From the NCBI GenBank assembly GCA_964511215.1, contig CAZEER010000064.1:1-12798 (forward strand): a DNA stretch of 12,798 bases. Direction: 5' to 3'. Of the stretch, positions 6,960 through 12,798 are shown in pieces. The translations under genes were made by a program, and so were the position numbers. Position 1 is the stretch's first letter; every line of letters starts with the position of its first letter. The notes under the pieces are model-generated. The model ran no database searches and had not been told where the DNA came from. It was given only the letters and a program-made list of their open reading frames with translations. Source of the DNA: CAZEER01 sp964511215. GTDB lineage: Bacteria > Fidelibacterota > Marinisomatia > Marinisomatales > UBA1611.

Positions 6960-8711
6960 GTGTTTAAACAAATTTATTTTATTTTATTATTTTCAACGTT
7001 TATTATTGGACAATGTAGCGAGGGTGAAGTAGAGCTATGGGGTAATTGTTACCCCCAAGATAATACCTATGAACTATACTTATCTGGTCAACAGCTTGGT
7101 GGCTCAATACCACCTGATATAGAACTACTTTATAATTTGATGTTTTTGGATCTCTCAGGAAATGACATAGAAGGAGACATCCCAATACAATTATATAATC
7201 TTACAAATTTGCTTGGGCTAGACTTAAGAAATAATAATATTGAAGGTGAATTAGTTGAAGATGTCGGGAATTTGACTAATCTGATGAACCTCTATCTTGG
7301 CTCAAATCAATTATCTGGTTCAATACCCCAAAATATAGGCAACCTAACTAGTTTGGTGGAATTCGATTTATCTAATAATCATATTACAGGGACCATTCCA
7401 AATAGCATTGGTAATCTCATTCATTTGTCGGCACTCAATTTGAATACAAATCAAATCCAAGGCCCATTACCTGTTGAGATAGAGCTTCTAGAGGGGCTGG
7501 ACTATTTATTTTTACATAATAATCTAATAACTGATACAGTGCCAAATGTAGTGTGTGATCTTGGAATAAATTGGGAGAATCCATACTTTTTCAATATATC
7601 TAACAATCAACTATGTCCCCCATATCCTTGGTGTATAGAAGATTATTTAGGAGAGCAAGACGCTGTTGAATGTGATGGTGTTGTGGAGCTATGGGATACG
7701 CTATACTATGCTCCAGAAATTACTGAATTGGATTTATCATATAATGATTTATCAGGGGCATTACCGCCTGCAATTGGTAGCCTAACAAACTTAATAAGCC
7801 TTGATTTGTCATATAATGATTTAACGGGTGTCATACCCTCTGAGATTGGGAATCTAGATAGCCTTAGATATTTAAATTTATCTTACAATCAATTAACTGG
7901 AGCACTACCATCATCGTTAGGTAGTCTTGCTAATCTAATTGAATTGCGTATATACTCGAATGAATTATCAGGGTCTATACCAGTAGAAGTTGGAAATTTA
8001 AATAACCTAGAATATTTTAATATTTTTAATAATCAGATATCAGGTGAAATACCACCAGCCATAGGTAGTCTGGTACAGTTAGAGAAACTCTACCTTCACA
8101 ATAATCAATTAACGGGGTCTCTGCCGACAGAGCTTTATGCATTGACTAATCTTACAAGTCTATATATCAGTAATAATAATCTTACTGGTGGTATTTTAAC
8201 TGAAATAGAAAATTTACAATATTTAGAACGTTTAAAACTTCAGGGGAATGAACTCTCAGGCGTGTTGCCTGAGGCAATTTGCAATCTAGAATTAGACTGG
8301 AGCGACCCCATTATGTTCAATATTTCGAACAATCAATTCTGTGAGCCATATCCGAATTGCATAGGTGGATACGAGGGCAATCAAGATACTTCAAGTTGCA
8401 ATGAAGTAACAATCATATCAGATGATTTGCCTAATTCATATGGCCTAAATAAAATATACCCTAATCCGTTTAATCCTTTGACCAGAATTCAATACACTAT
8501 TGGAGAATATTCAATGGTCGAAATTAACATTATAGATTTAATGGGAAGAAATGTGAATGCCCTTTTGTTGACTATGGAGGGTCCAGGTGTAAAAACCATA
8601 GAATGGGATGGAAAGGACTCTGGTGGTAATAATGTGGCACCTGGAGTTTATTTTTGCAGTCTATCAGCCAGTAATATTACAGAAACAAAAAAAATAGTAT
8701 TATTAAAGTAA
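6960..8711 (+). CDS. Secreted leucine-rich-repeat protein with type IX/FlgD-like C-terminal domain
   Basis: This is a 583-aa exported surface or secreted protein. A signal peptide (residues 1-18, ending 'FIIGQ', Cys19 next) precedes about 15 repeats of the plant-type LRR pattern 'LSGSIPxxIGNLxxLxxLxL'. The LRR region is two copies of one module, 23-240 and 241-481. Each begins with 'VELW' and a cap strand, and ends with a Cys-containing cap of the form 'C-(D/N)-L...NISNNQ-(L/F)-C-x-PYP-x-C' plus a last Cys (C199-C238 and C441-C480). A C-terminal sorting-type domain follows (about 495-583): 'IYPNPFNPLTRIQYTI', 'IIDLMGRNV' and 'APGVYFCSLSA', ending 'KKIVLLK', as in type IX secretion cargo and FlgD-Ig-like tails. 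It likely mediates protein or surface binding outside the cell. The start is GTG. Confidence 0.88.
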   Translation: MFKQIYFILLFSTFIIGQCSEGEVELWGNCYPQDNTYELYLSGQQLGGSIPPDIELLYNLMFLDLSGNDIEGDIPIQLYNLTNLLGLDLRNNNIEGELVEDVGNLTNLMNLYLGSNQLSGSIPQNIGNLTSLVEFDLSNNHITGTIPNSIGNLIHLSALNLNTNQIQGPLPVEIELLEGLDYLFLHNNLITDTVPNVVCDLGINWENPYFFNISNNQLCPPYPWCIEDYLGEQDAVECDGVVELWDTLYYAPEITELDLSYNDLSGALPPAIGSLTNLISLDLSYNDLTGVIPSEIGNLDSLRYLNLSYNQLTGALPSSLGSLANLIELRIYSNELSGSIPVEVGNLNNLEYFNIFNNQISGEIPPAIGSLVQLEKLYLHNNQLTGSLPTELYALTNLTSLYISNNNLTGGILTEIENLQYLERLKLQGNELSGVLPEAICNLELDWSDPIMFNISNNQFCEPYPNCIGGYEGNQDTSSCNEVTIISDDLPNSYGLNKIYPNPFNPLTRIQYTIGEYSMVEINIIDLMGRNVNALLLTMEGPGVKTIEWDGKDSGGNNVAPGVYFCSLSASNITETKKIVLLK

Positions 8712-8718
8712 TATATTA

Positions 8719-8738
8719 AATATTTATCTGTAAATATT
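8719..8738 (+). terminator. Weak AT-only hairpin after the LRR gene
   Basis: AATATTTA (8719-8726) and TAAATATT (8731-8738) can pair around a TCTG loop, 7 bases after the LRR stop. All eight pairs are A-T and no T-run follows, so it may be a weak terminator or mRNA 3' end structure, or simply chance in AT-rich DNA. The rest of the 8712-8847 spacer shows nothing recognisable beyond AT-rich sequence. Confidence 0.2.
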
Positions 8739-8847
8739 AATAATTAAATAATATAAGTATAATTAATAAGACACTTTATATAGCTAAAAAAGAATGCGTA
8801 TAGAAAATGATCATTGACCATTTAACAAATAATTTCATTACAATAAT

Positions 8848-9504
8848 ATGACAGTTGACACTTTGATTTATAAATCAAACACTGTACAAAATATTACACT
8901 TAAATATTTAGTCTATTTGCCTGCTGATTATGAATCTTCAAAAGGTAATTATCCTCTGACACTTTTTCTTCATGGAGTAGGAGAAAGAGGAAATAATTTG
9001 GATGATTTAAAGAGACATGGGATACCTAAATGTATAGAAAGTGGTAAAGAATTTCCTTTTATTGTTATTGCACCTCAGTGTCCTGAAGGTGTCTGGTGGA
9101 GTTATGGGGATTACGTTTTCTCTTTAACAGCATTGACTAGAATGATAATCAAAAAATATAGAGTAGATTCAGATAGAGTGTATGGCACTGGCCTTAGTAT
9201 GGGAGGTTTTGGGGTGCTGGCAATGGCAATCCAAGATCCAGATCTGTTTTCTGCAATAGTGCCAATATGTGGTGGAGCAGATATAAATAAATTACAACGA
9301 TTATCCAATCTACCCATTTGGCTTTTCCACGGTCTAAAGGATGATGTTTGTCCTGTAGAAAGTTCAATTTTAATATATAAAATACTCAAAAAAGTGAACT
9401 TGAATATAAAATTAAAAGTCTATGATAATCTTGAGCATGACTCATGGACAAAAACTTATGAAAACAATGATGTTTATGAATGGCTAATGAGCCATACAAA
9501 ATAA
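8848..9504 (+). CDS. Alpha/beta-hydrolase, phospholipase/carboxylesterase type
   Basis: This is a 218-aa serine hydrolase with no signal peptide, so it is probably cytoplasmic. The oxyanion-side motif 'LFLHGVGERGNN' (39-50) is followed by the nucleophile elbow 'GTGLSMGG' with Ser117. The acid is probably Asp165 in 'FHGLKDDVCPV', and the base is His197 in 'NLEHDSW'. Order and spacing match the phospholipase/carboxylesterase (Abhydrolase_2/esterase-D-like) group, and the length is usual for it. 'HGIPKCIESGKEFPFIVIAPQCP' is typical of predicted peptidase/esterase members of the group. The natural ester or amide substrate is unknown. No Shine-Dalgarno is visible. It ends one base before the stop of the convergent AsmA-like gene, so transcription of the two must meet. 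Confidence 0.87.
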   Translation: MTVDTLIYKSNTVQNITLKYLVYLPADYESSKGNYPLTLFLHGVGERGNNLDDLKRHGIPKCIESGKEFPFIVIAPQCPEGVWWSYGDYVFSLTALTRMIIKKYRVDSDRVYGTGLSMGGFGVLAMAIQDPDLFSAIVPICGGADINKLQRLSNLPIWLFHGLKDDVCPVESSILIYKILKKVNLNIKLKVYDNLEHDSWTKTYENNDVYEWLMSHTK

Positions 9505-9505
9505 A

Positions 9506-10855
9506 CTAAAAACCATGGATAGTGGGATCGCTGAGAGGTCCTTCCATTTTAATCATAATTACTGATCCTTGTCTGTCGAGTTCTTTATTATTTTTTTTCT
9601 CCCAGTTACGAATCCATTTCTTTATGCCTAATGCTATTGGGTTAATTTTTATTTGCGTGTTATGTAATACCATATCAGGTACTGCACCATTTTGACGTAG
9701 AGAGAAGTCTCCTTCAATATTAACTTTAAGAAATGGTGTCTGAAGTTTTATTATCATGTCGCCAGTGAATTCATTAATCATCTCAATCTCAATATCAATT
9801 AAGCGTATCATTAGTGAATTATTCCATATACCTAAAGTTTCCAAAAGATTCTTTATTTCTGGCTCATTACCCAAACCTGCTGGGAGTTTTATTTCAAAGT
9901 TTCTAATTCTGAATTTACCATTGCCATTGTGAATAATTGGATACTCAGAGAGAGTACCGTTCACCATAAGATTCTTAGTCTCTAGAGTCAACTCGGGTAG
10001 ATTAATGCGAGTCTGATTTACTAATTTGTTTAAAGGAGTTGCTGTAAAGGAAGTATTTATAATTTTAAATTGTCCTCTTTTCATTCCTATGCTGAACTCT
10101 GAGAGGTCTGGCGTGATATTTATATCTAACTTTGATGAGAATAAGGTGGAAACATTCTGCATTTGAAATAGATAATGCCAATCTACATTAGGCAAGTTAT
10201 ATAAAGAATCTACCTCAGGATCAATTTGAAAATTTCTATTTTGAAAATTATAATAAATTGATTTTGATTTATAGATGGGATTGATTTTTGTGGAGTTGGC
10301 AATAATATTTTCAGGTAGATTAAGTAGATACGACCATTCGTAAGAATTGAATGGGGGAGCGTCTAGATCTATATATTTATTAATTGCAAGCTCATTTAGA
10401 GATGGTGGAAGTTTATTGTAGTCTATACGATACAAATCAATAGCCTTCACTATAGATTTGATTGCATCTTTTGGTACAGACTCTCTTATTTCAAGCCGTT
10501 TTAGTTTTTCTTTTGTAATCCAATCTGTAGAATTTATTTTAGAGTTAAGTGAAAGTTTTTTTAAGACTAATTCAGGACCAGATATATTGATTTTTGATAT
10601 ATTTTTTTTATCATCAAGCCAATTCTCAATTTTGATATTTGAAAAACCAAATTGAAATTCCGCGATATTTAGAGTATGTATGTCTGGCTTTTCTTCGTTG
10701 GGATGCCAGCTAAAATGAAGGTCATTAAAGTATAAGCCTGTTTCAAGTAAGCTACCATCAATTTTTCCGTCAAACTGTGCGTAGATTGGATTAAATAAAC
10801 TATATATGCAAATTGTGAAAGAGGTATAGCCTAATCTAAGGTATTTTATGGTCAT
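9506..10855 (-). CDS. Exported AsmA-like protein with a pseudopilin-like insert
   Basis: This is a 449-aa exported protein of uncertain function. I chose the internal ATG at 10855 because it gives a clean signal peptide (residues 1-26, ending 'LFNPIYAQ'); the upstream extension to 10924 would overlap the divergent gene region and hide it. The mature part is rich in beta-strands and resembles AsmA/TamB-type proteins, with repeated 'xLxIxxxxF' strands and the ending 'GSVIMIKMEGPLSDPTIHGF', typical of the AsmA C-terminal region. A distinct segment (about 129-189) has the look of a GspG-type pseudopilin: 'AIKSIVKAIDLYRIDYNKLP' followed by 'PSLNELAINKYID'. AsmA-like proteins act in envelope lipid transport or outer-membrane homeostasis, but most have an N-terminal membrane anchor and are longer. 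It ends with TAG. The family call is tentative. Confidence 0.6.
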   Translation of the reverse strand: MTIKYLRLGYTSFTICIYSLFNPIYAQFDGKIDGSLLETGLYFNDLHFSWHPNEEKPDIHTLNIAEFQFGFSNIKIENWLDDKKNISKINISGPELVLKKLSLNSKINSTDWITKEKLKRLEIRESVPKDAIKSIVKAIDLYRIDYNKLPPSLNELAINKYIDLDAPPFNSYEWSYLLNLPENIIANSTKINPIYKSKSIYYNFQNRNFQIDPEVDSLYNLPNVDWHYLFQMQNVSTLFSSKLDINITPDLSEFSIGMKRGQFKIINTSFTATPLNKLVNQTRINLPELTLETKNLMVNGTLSEYPIIHNGNGKFRIRNFEIKLPAGLGNEPEIKNLLETLGIWNNSLMIRLIDIEIEMINEFTGDMIIKLQTPFLKVNIEGDFSLRQNGAVPDMVLHNTQIKINPIALGIKKWIRNWEKKNNKELDRQGSVIMIKMEGPLSDPTIHGF

Positions 10856-10955
10856 TACTTTAGTATTCAGAGTATGATAATAAAATATAAAATTAGTATC
10901 TTTAAACCATCCATTGTGGAACATTTTTTTATTTTTCTTGTTGAAAGGAAACAGC
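10856..10955. promoter_or_regulatory. Divergent intergenic region between the AsmA-like and YciH genes
   Basis: One hundred bases separate the two divergent start codons, so promoters for both must lie here unless transcripts come from further away. It is AT-rich with several T-runs. The only clear signal is the Shine-Dalgarno GAAAGGA (10943-10949) for the TTG start at 10956. I cannot pick out reliable -35/-10 boxes. Confidence 0.35.
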
Positions 10956-11282
10956 TTGGCTAATTCTAAACTTGTTTATTCTACAGAAGATATTATATCA
11001 GATGATATATATGATTCTAGTGTAACGGAGAGATTATCACCCCGAGACCAGAGAGTTCGTCTACATCTGGATAGAAAAAAAGGTGGTAGAGTCATCTCTA
11101 TTGTAAAAGGTTTGATAGAGAATGATGAAGTTCTAAAAATATTAATGCGTGAATTAAAAAAGAGATGTGCGACAGGTGGGTCATTAAAAAATGGTGAAAT
11201 AATTATCCAGGGTAATCAACGTGATATGATTAAAGAGATATTATTAAAAAAAGGTTACAGTGTAAAATTAAGTGGTGGATAA
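10956..11282 (+). CDS. yciH: YciH/SUI1 (eIF1-like) translation factor
   Basis: This is a 108-aa cytoplasmic protein of the SUI1/eIF1 family, the same length as E. coli YciH. The N-terminus 'MANSKLVYSTED' matches the YciH start. The core has 'RLHLDRKKGGRVISIVKGL' (35-53), the glycine-rich 'CATGGSLKNGEIIIQGNQRD' (71-90) and the C-terminal 'LLKKGYSVKLSGG'. Bacterial YciH is implicated in start-codon fidelity and stress-related translational repression. I chose the TTG at 10956 because AAAGGA sits about 7 bases upstream and the product then aligns with the family; a longer frame from a TTG at 10914 has neither. The lipoprotein gene starts 4 bases after its stop, so the two are probably co-transcribed. 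Confidence 0.9.
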   Translation: MANSKLVYSTEDIISDDIYDSSVTERLSPRDQRVRLHLDRKKGGRVISIVKGLIENDEVLKILMRELKKRCATGGSLKNGEIIIQGNQRDMIKEILLKKGYSVKLSGG

Positions 11283-11286
11283 AAAA

Positions 11287-12483
11287 ATGAAATTTATTTA
11301 TAATTTAGTTTTGGTATTAATCTCCCTGACTGTAGGAGTATGGAGCTGCTCAGAGGCATCCGGGTATGGTTCCTTTTCATTGGTGCTAACTGGTAGTCTT
11401 CATGGACAGTTAGATCCCTGTGGTTGAAAGAAAAATCCATTGGGCGGTCTGTCCAGACGTTATGTGAAAATACAGGAGTTAAAGGAGGCTGGTAAAGATC
11501 CTATTATTTTGGATGCGGGTGATTTGTTTTTCAGTACGAAAAAATTGGATGCTGTTAATAGAAGGTCTGAGGAGTATCGTGCCAAATCAATTTTGAAAGG
11601 TTATAATAAAATTGGATGTGATGCAATCAATGTAGGTCATTACGAGATGCTAAATGGCTTAAAATTTTTAAGAAATCTCACTAAAACGACAGATATTCCT
11701 TTTATATCGGCTAATTTAAGAAGTGCTAAATCCAATGAGCTATTGTTCCAGCCATATCATATAATTGAAAGAGAAAAAATTAAGTTTGGAGTTATAGGTC
11801 TTACTAGCATGCTTCCAGATACGTGTAAGTCTATTGTCGCAGATGACTATATCACTGTTGGTAATCAGTATATTGATGAGCTATCAAAAAACACGGATAT
11901 TATAATTATGTTAGTCAATGCTGAAAGATCTGCTCAAAGTGATCTCGTTGCAAATTTTCCTAATGCAGATTTTATCATTACAAGTGGAAGTAATAATATG
12001 TCTCGACATAATAGTCCTCAAAAGACTGGCGGACCCTATATCTATTCCTGTGGCAAACAAGGTAAATATTTGTTAGTGTTAGATGCTGATCTTAAGAATA
12101 AAAATGAACCTATGGTTGATGTCTCAGGACATCAAAAAAAGATCGATGATATAAAAAAACGATTCAAAAGACTTCAAAAGAAGGATCCTTCAAAGTCTCT
12201 GGAAGATATTTATTCAAAACAGGAAAATATCTTAAAAATAATTAATCAATACCGTACTGATTTAAAAGAATCAGAATTAGCTGTTGCTAATGCAGTAAAT
12301 ACGGTGCAATTCAAAACAATAGCTCTTAATAATAAGATTCAAGATGATCCCGATATACTATCTTTTGTTGATTTATCAATTAAGACATGTAATTCTCTAA
12401 ATCCAGAGACACTTTCAAAGAGTAAGTCTGAAAAAAATAAGGTAAAAGCAAAAAAAACGGATCATTCAGGTCATAAACATTAA
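11287..12483 (+). CDS. Candidate selenoprotein: metallophosphatase-like lipoprotein with in-frame UGA in a CG-Sec motif
   Basis: This is a 398-residue protein if the TGA at 11425-11427 is read as selenocysteine (residue 47). A signal peptide with a lipoprotein-like Cys21 ('GVWSCSEAS') precedes a domain of the 5'-nucleotidase/UshA-like metallophosphatase fold: 'LTGSLHGQLDPCG-U-KKNPLG' (34-52), 'IILDAGDLFF' (73-82), 'CDAINVGHYEM' (111-121), 'PFISANL' (138-144) and 'YIYSCGKQGKYLLVLDADL' (251-269). Related proteins carry a Cys at the TGA position ('PCGC'). Several metal ligands are replaced (Asp of DxH is Ser37; the GNH region reads GHY; the late GHxH is missing), so hydrolase activity is doubtful. 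C-terminally there is a charged helical region and a Lys/His-rich tail ('KKTDHSGHKH'). A nonsense mutation is the main alternative; the TTG at 11440 would otherwise start a truncated 347-codon ORF without signal or motif I. The ATG lies 4 bases after the yciH stop, with weak GGTGG upstream. Confidence 0.8.
11425..11427 (+). other. In-frame TGA, candidate selenocysteine codon
   Basis: This is codon 47 of the frame starting at 11287. It follows Pro-Cys-Gly and precedes Lys-Lys-Asn-Pro-Leu-Gly-Gly, which is the position of the second Cys in a CGC motif. It is the only stop in 399 codons before the terminal TAA. TGA is a normal stop elsewhere in the window (4428-4430), so wholesale recoding of TGA is unlikely. 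Confidence 0.75.
11440..11456 (+). promoter_or_regulatory. Candidate bacterial SECIS hairpin
   Basis: TTGGGC (11440-11445) pairs with GTCCAG (11451-11456): U-G, U-A, G-C, G-C, G-U and C-G, around the five-base loop GGUCU (11446-11450). Counting the U of UGA as 1, the loop is positions 22-26, with G23 and U24, the same bases at the same places as the SelB-binding loop of E. coli fdhF as I remember it. The element lies inside the coding region, as bacterial SECIS elements do. A competing fold (GTCT with AGAC) is also possible, so the pairing is a prediction by eye. Confidence 0.65.
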
Positions 12484-12489
12484 ATTTAC

Positions 12490-12798
12490 TTGGAGACAAG
12501 AAATCAGATAACAATCTTATTTGCCGTTTCTTTACTGTTAGCTGCAAGTGTCAATAGCATAAGACCCAGTGGCGGTATTACTTGGAAATCGATACCAATT
12601 AAATCTGTAAAAGAGGCAGAAGATGTTCTTAATATTATTGAACCTATAATTAGGGAAATTGATTTAGACTTAGCTATCTCTTTACATGATAAGGGTCTCC
12701 TGTTTATTGATGCACGTGCCGAAGAATATCTTGTTGATGGATACATACCAAATGCAATTGCAGATGATGATTTTGATAGTTTAACAGAAAAGATTAAT
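12490..12798 (+). CDS. Exported rhodanese-like protein, 3'-truncated by the window edge
   Basis: The first 103 codons are visible and the frame is open at the window end. The N-terminus (about residues 6-21, 'QITILFAVSLLLAASV') is a signal peptide or membrane anchor. The rhodanese-like beginning is 'LLFIDARAEEYLVDGYIPNA' (70-89), which matches the usual 'DaRxxxEYxxGHIPGA' signature with Tyr for His. The catalytic Cys loop, if present, lies beyond the window, so sulfurtransferase activity cannot be judged. Rhodaneses move sulfane sulfur, and some act on selenium. The TTG at 12490 is the first usable start after the stop of the preceding gene, 6 bases away and in the same frame, but it lacks a Shine-Dalgarno. 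It is probably co-transcribed with the candidate selenoprotein. Confidence 0.72.
   Translation, partial: METRNQITILFAVSLLLAASVNSIRPSGGITWKSIPIKSVKEAEDVLNIIEPIIREIDLDLAISLHDKGLLFIDARAEEYLVDGYIPNAIADDDFDSLTEKIN

Noticed and set aside
10856..10924. N-terminal extension of the AsmA-like protein to 10924
   Set aside because: It would place 23 residues ahead of a good signal peptide; ATG 10855 gives a normal exported protein.
10914..10955. Longer YciH start at TTG 10914
   Set aside because: The extension 'WNIFLFFLLKGNS' is not part of the family, while TTG 10956 has AAAGGA upstream and gives the standard YciH N-terminus and length.
11425..11427. The TGA as a simple nonsense mutation or pseudogene, with the functional ORF starting at TTG 11440
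   Set aside because: The upstream 46 codons keep the frame and encode a signal peptide plus the first motif of the same domain, there is no other lesion in 399 codons, the lost residue is a Cys, and a SECIS-like hairpin follows. It is not excluded without homologues.
11287..12483. TGA read as Trp or Gly through an alternative genetic code
   Set aside because: TGA terminates the gene at 4041-4430 at a typical GTGA overlap, no other gene has internal TGA, and the family residue here is Cys.
12504..12746. Minus-strand 80-codon ORF near the right edge
   Set aside because: It lies opposite the rhodanese-like frame, which has a signal peptide and a recognisable 'FIDARAEEY...GYIPNA' motif; the minus frame has no recognisable features.

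Overview
The window is AT-rich bacterial DNA, gene-dense, with ATG, GTG and TTG starts and standard stops. It looks chromosomal, from an FCB-group bacterium. The evidence is a secreted LRR protein ending in a type IX-secretion/FlgD-like C-terminal domain with the 'YPNPFNP' motif, a carboxypeptidase-regulatory-like + DUF4294 protein, and a DUF5009-type acyltransferase. A marine Marinimicrobia-like (SAR406/Neomarinimicrobiota) lineage is my best guess by inference; Bacteroidota/Ignavibacteria relatives are possible. I saw no rRNA, tRNA, CRISPR array, insertion sequence or phage module, and no gene-free stretch over 300 bases.

Layout. 1-827: 3' part of an RNase D gene. 828-1021: spacer with one doubtful 41-codon ORF. 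1022-2230: membrane acyltransferase, convergent with an endonuclease III gene (2263-2913, minus) that lacks the canonical Fe-S cysteine pattern. 3080-3820: exported DUF4294 protein. 3821-4040: spacer with a promoter-like element bracketed by a perfect 10-bp inverted repeat. 4041-6920: tight four-gene cluster (exported Rap1a/Tai-like protein, PhyH-type dioxygenase, YggT, MFS transporter). 6960-8711: secreted LRR protein built from a duplicated module. 8848-9504: alpha/beta-hydrolase, tail-to-tail with an exported AsmA-like protein (9506-10855, minus). 10956 to the end: plus-strand cluster of a YciH/SUI1 factor, a lipoprotein with a metallophosphatase-like fold, and a 3'-truncated exported rhodanese-like protein.

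The most notable observation is in the last cluster. The lipoprotein gene (11287-12483) has one in-frame TGA (11425-11427) where a Cys is expected in a 'PCGC' motif, so it reads 'PCG-U-KKNPLGG'. The frame continues uninterrupted on both sides. Directly downstream is a hairpin with a GGUCU apical loop, placed relative to the UGA as in the E. coli fdhF SECIS element. I propose a selenoprotein gene that ordinary gene callers would truncate to an N-terminally shortened ORF. Most dinuclear-metal ligands of the phosphatase fold are also replaced, so a redox or chalcogen-related role next to the rhodanese-like gene is plausible. No selenocysteine machinery genes are in the window, so the claim needs genomic confirmation.
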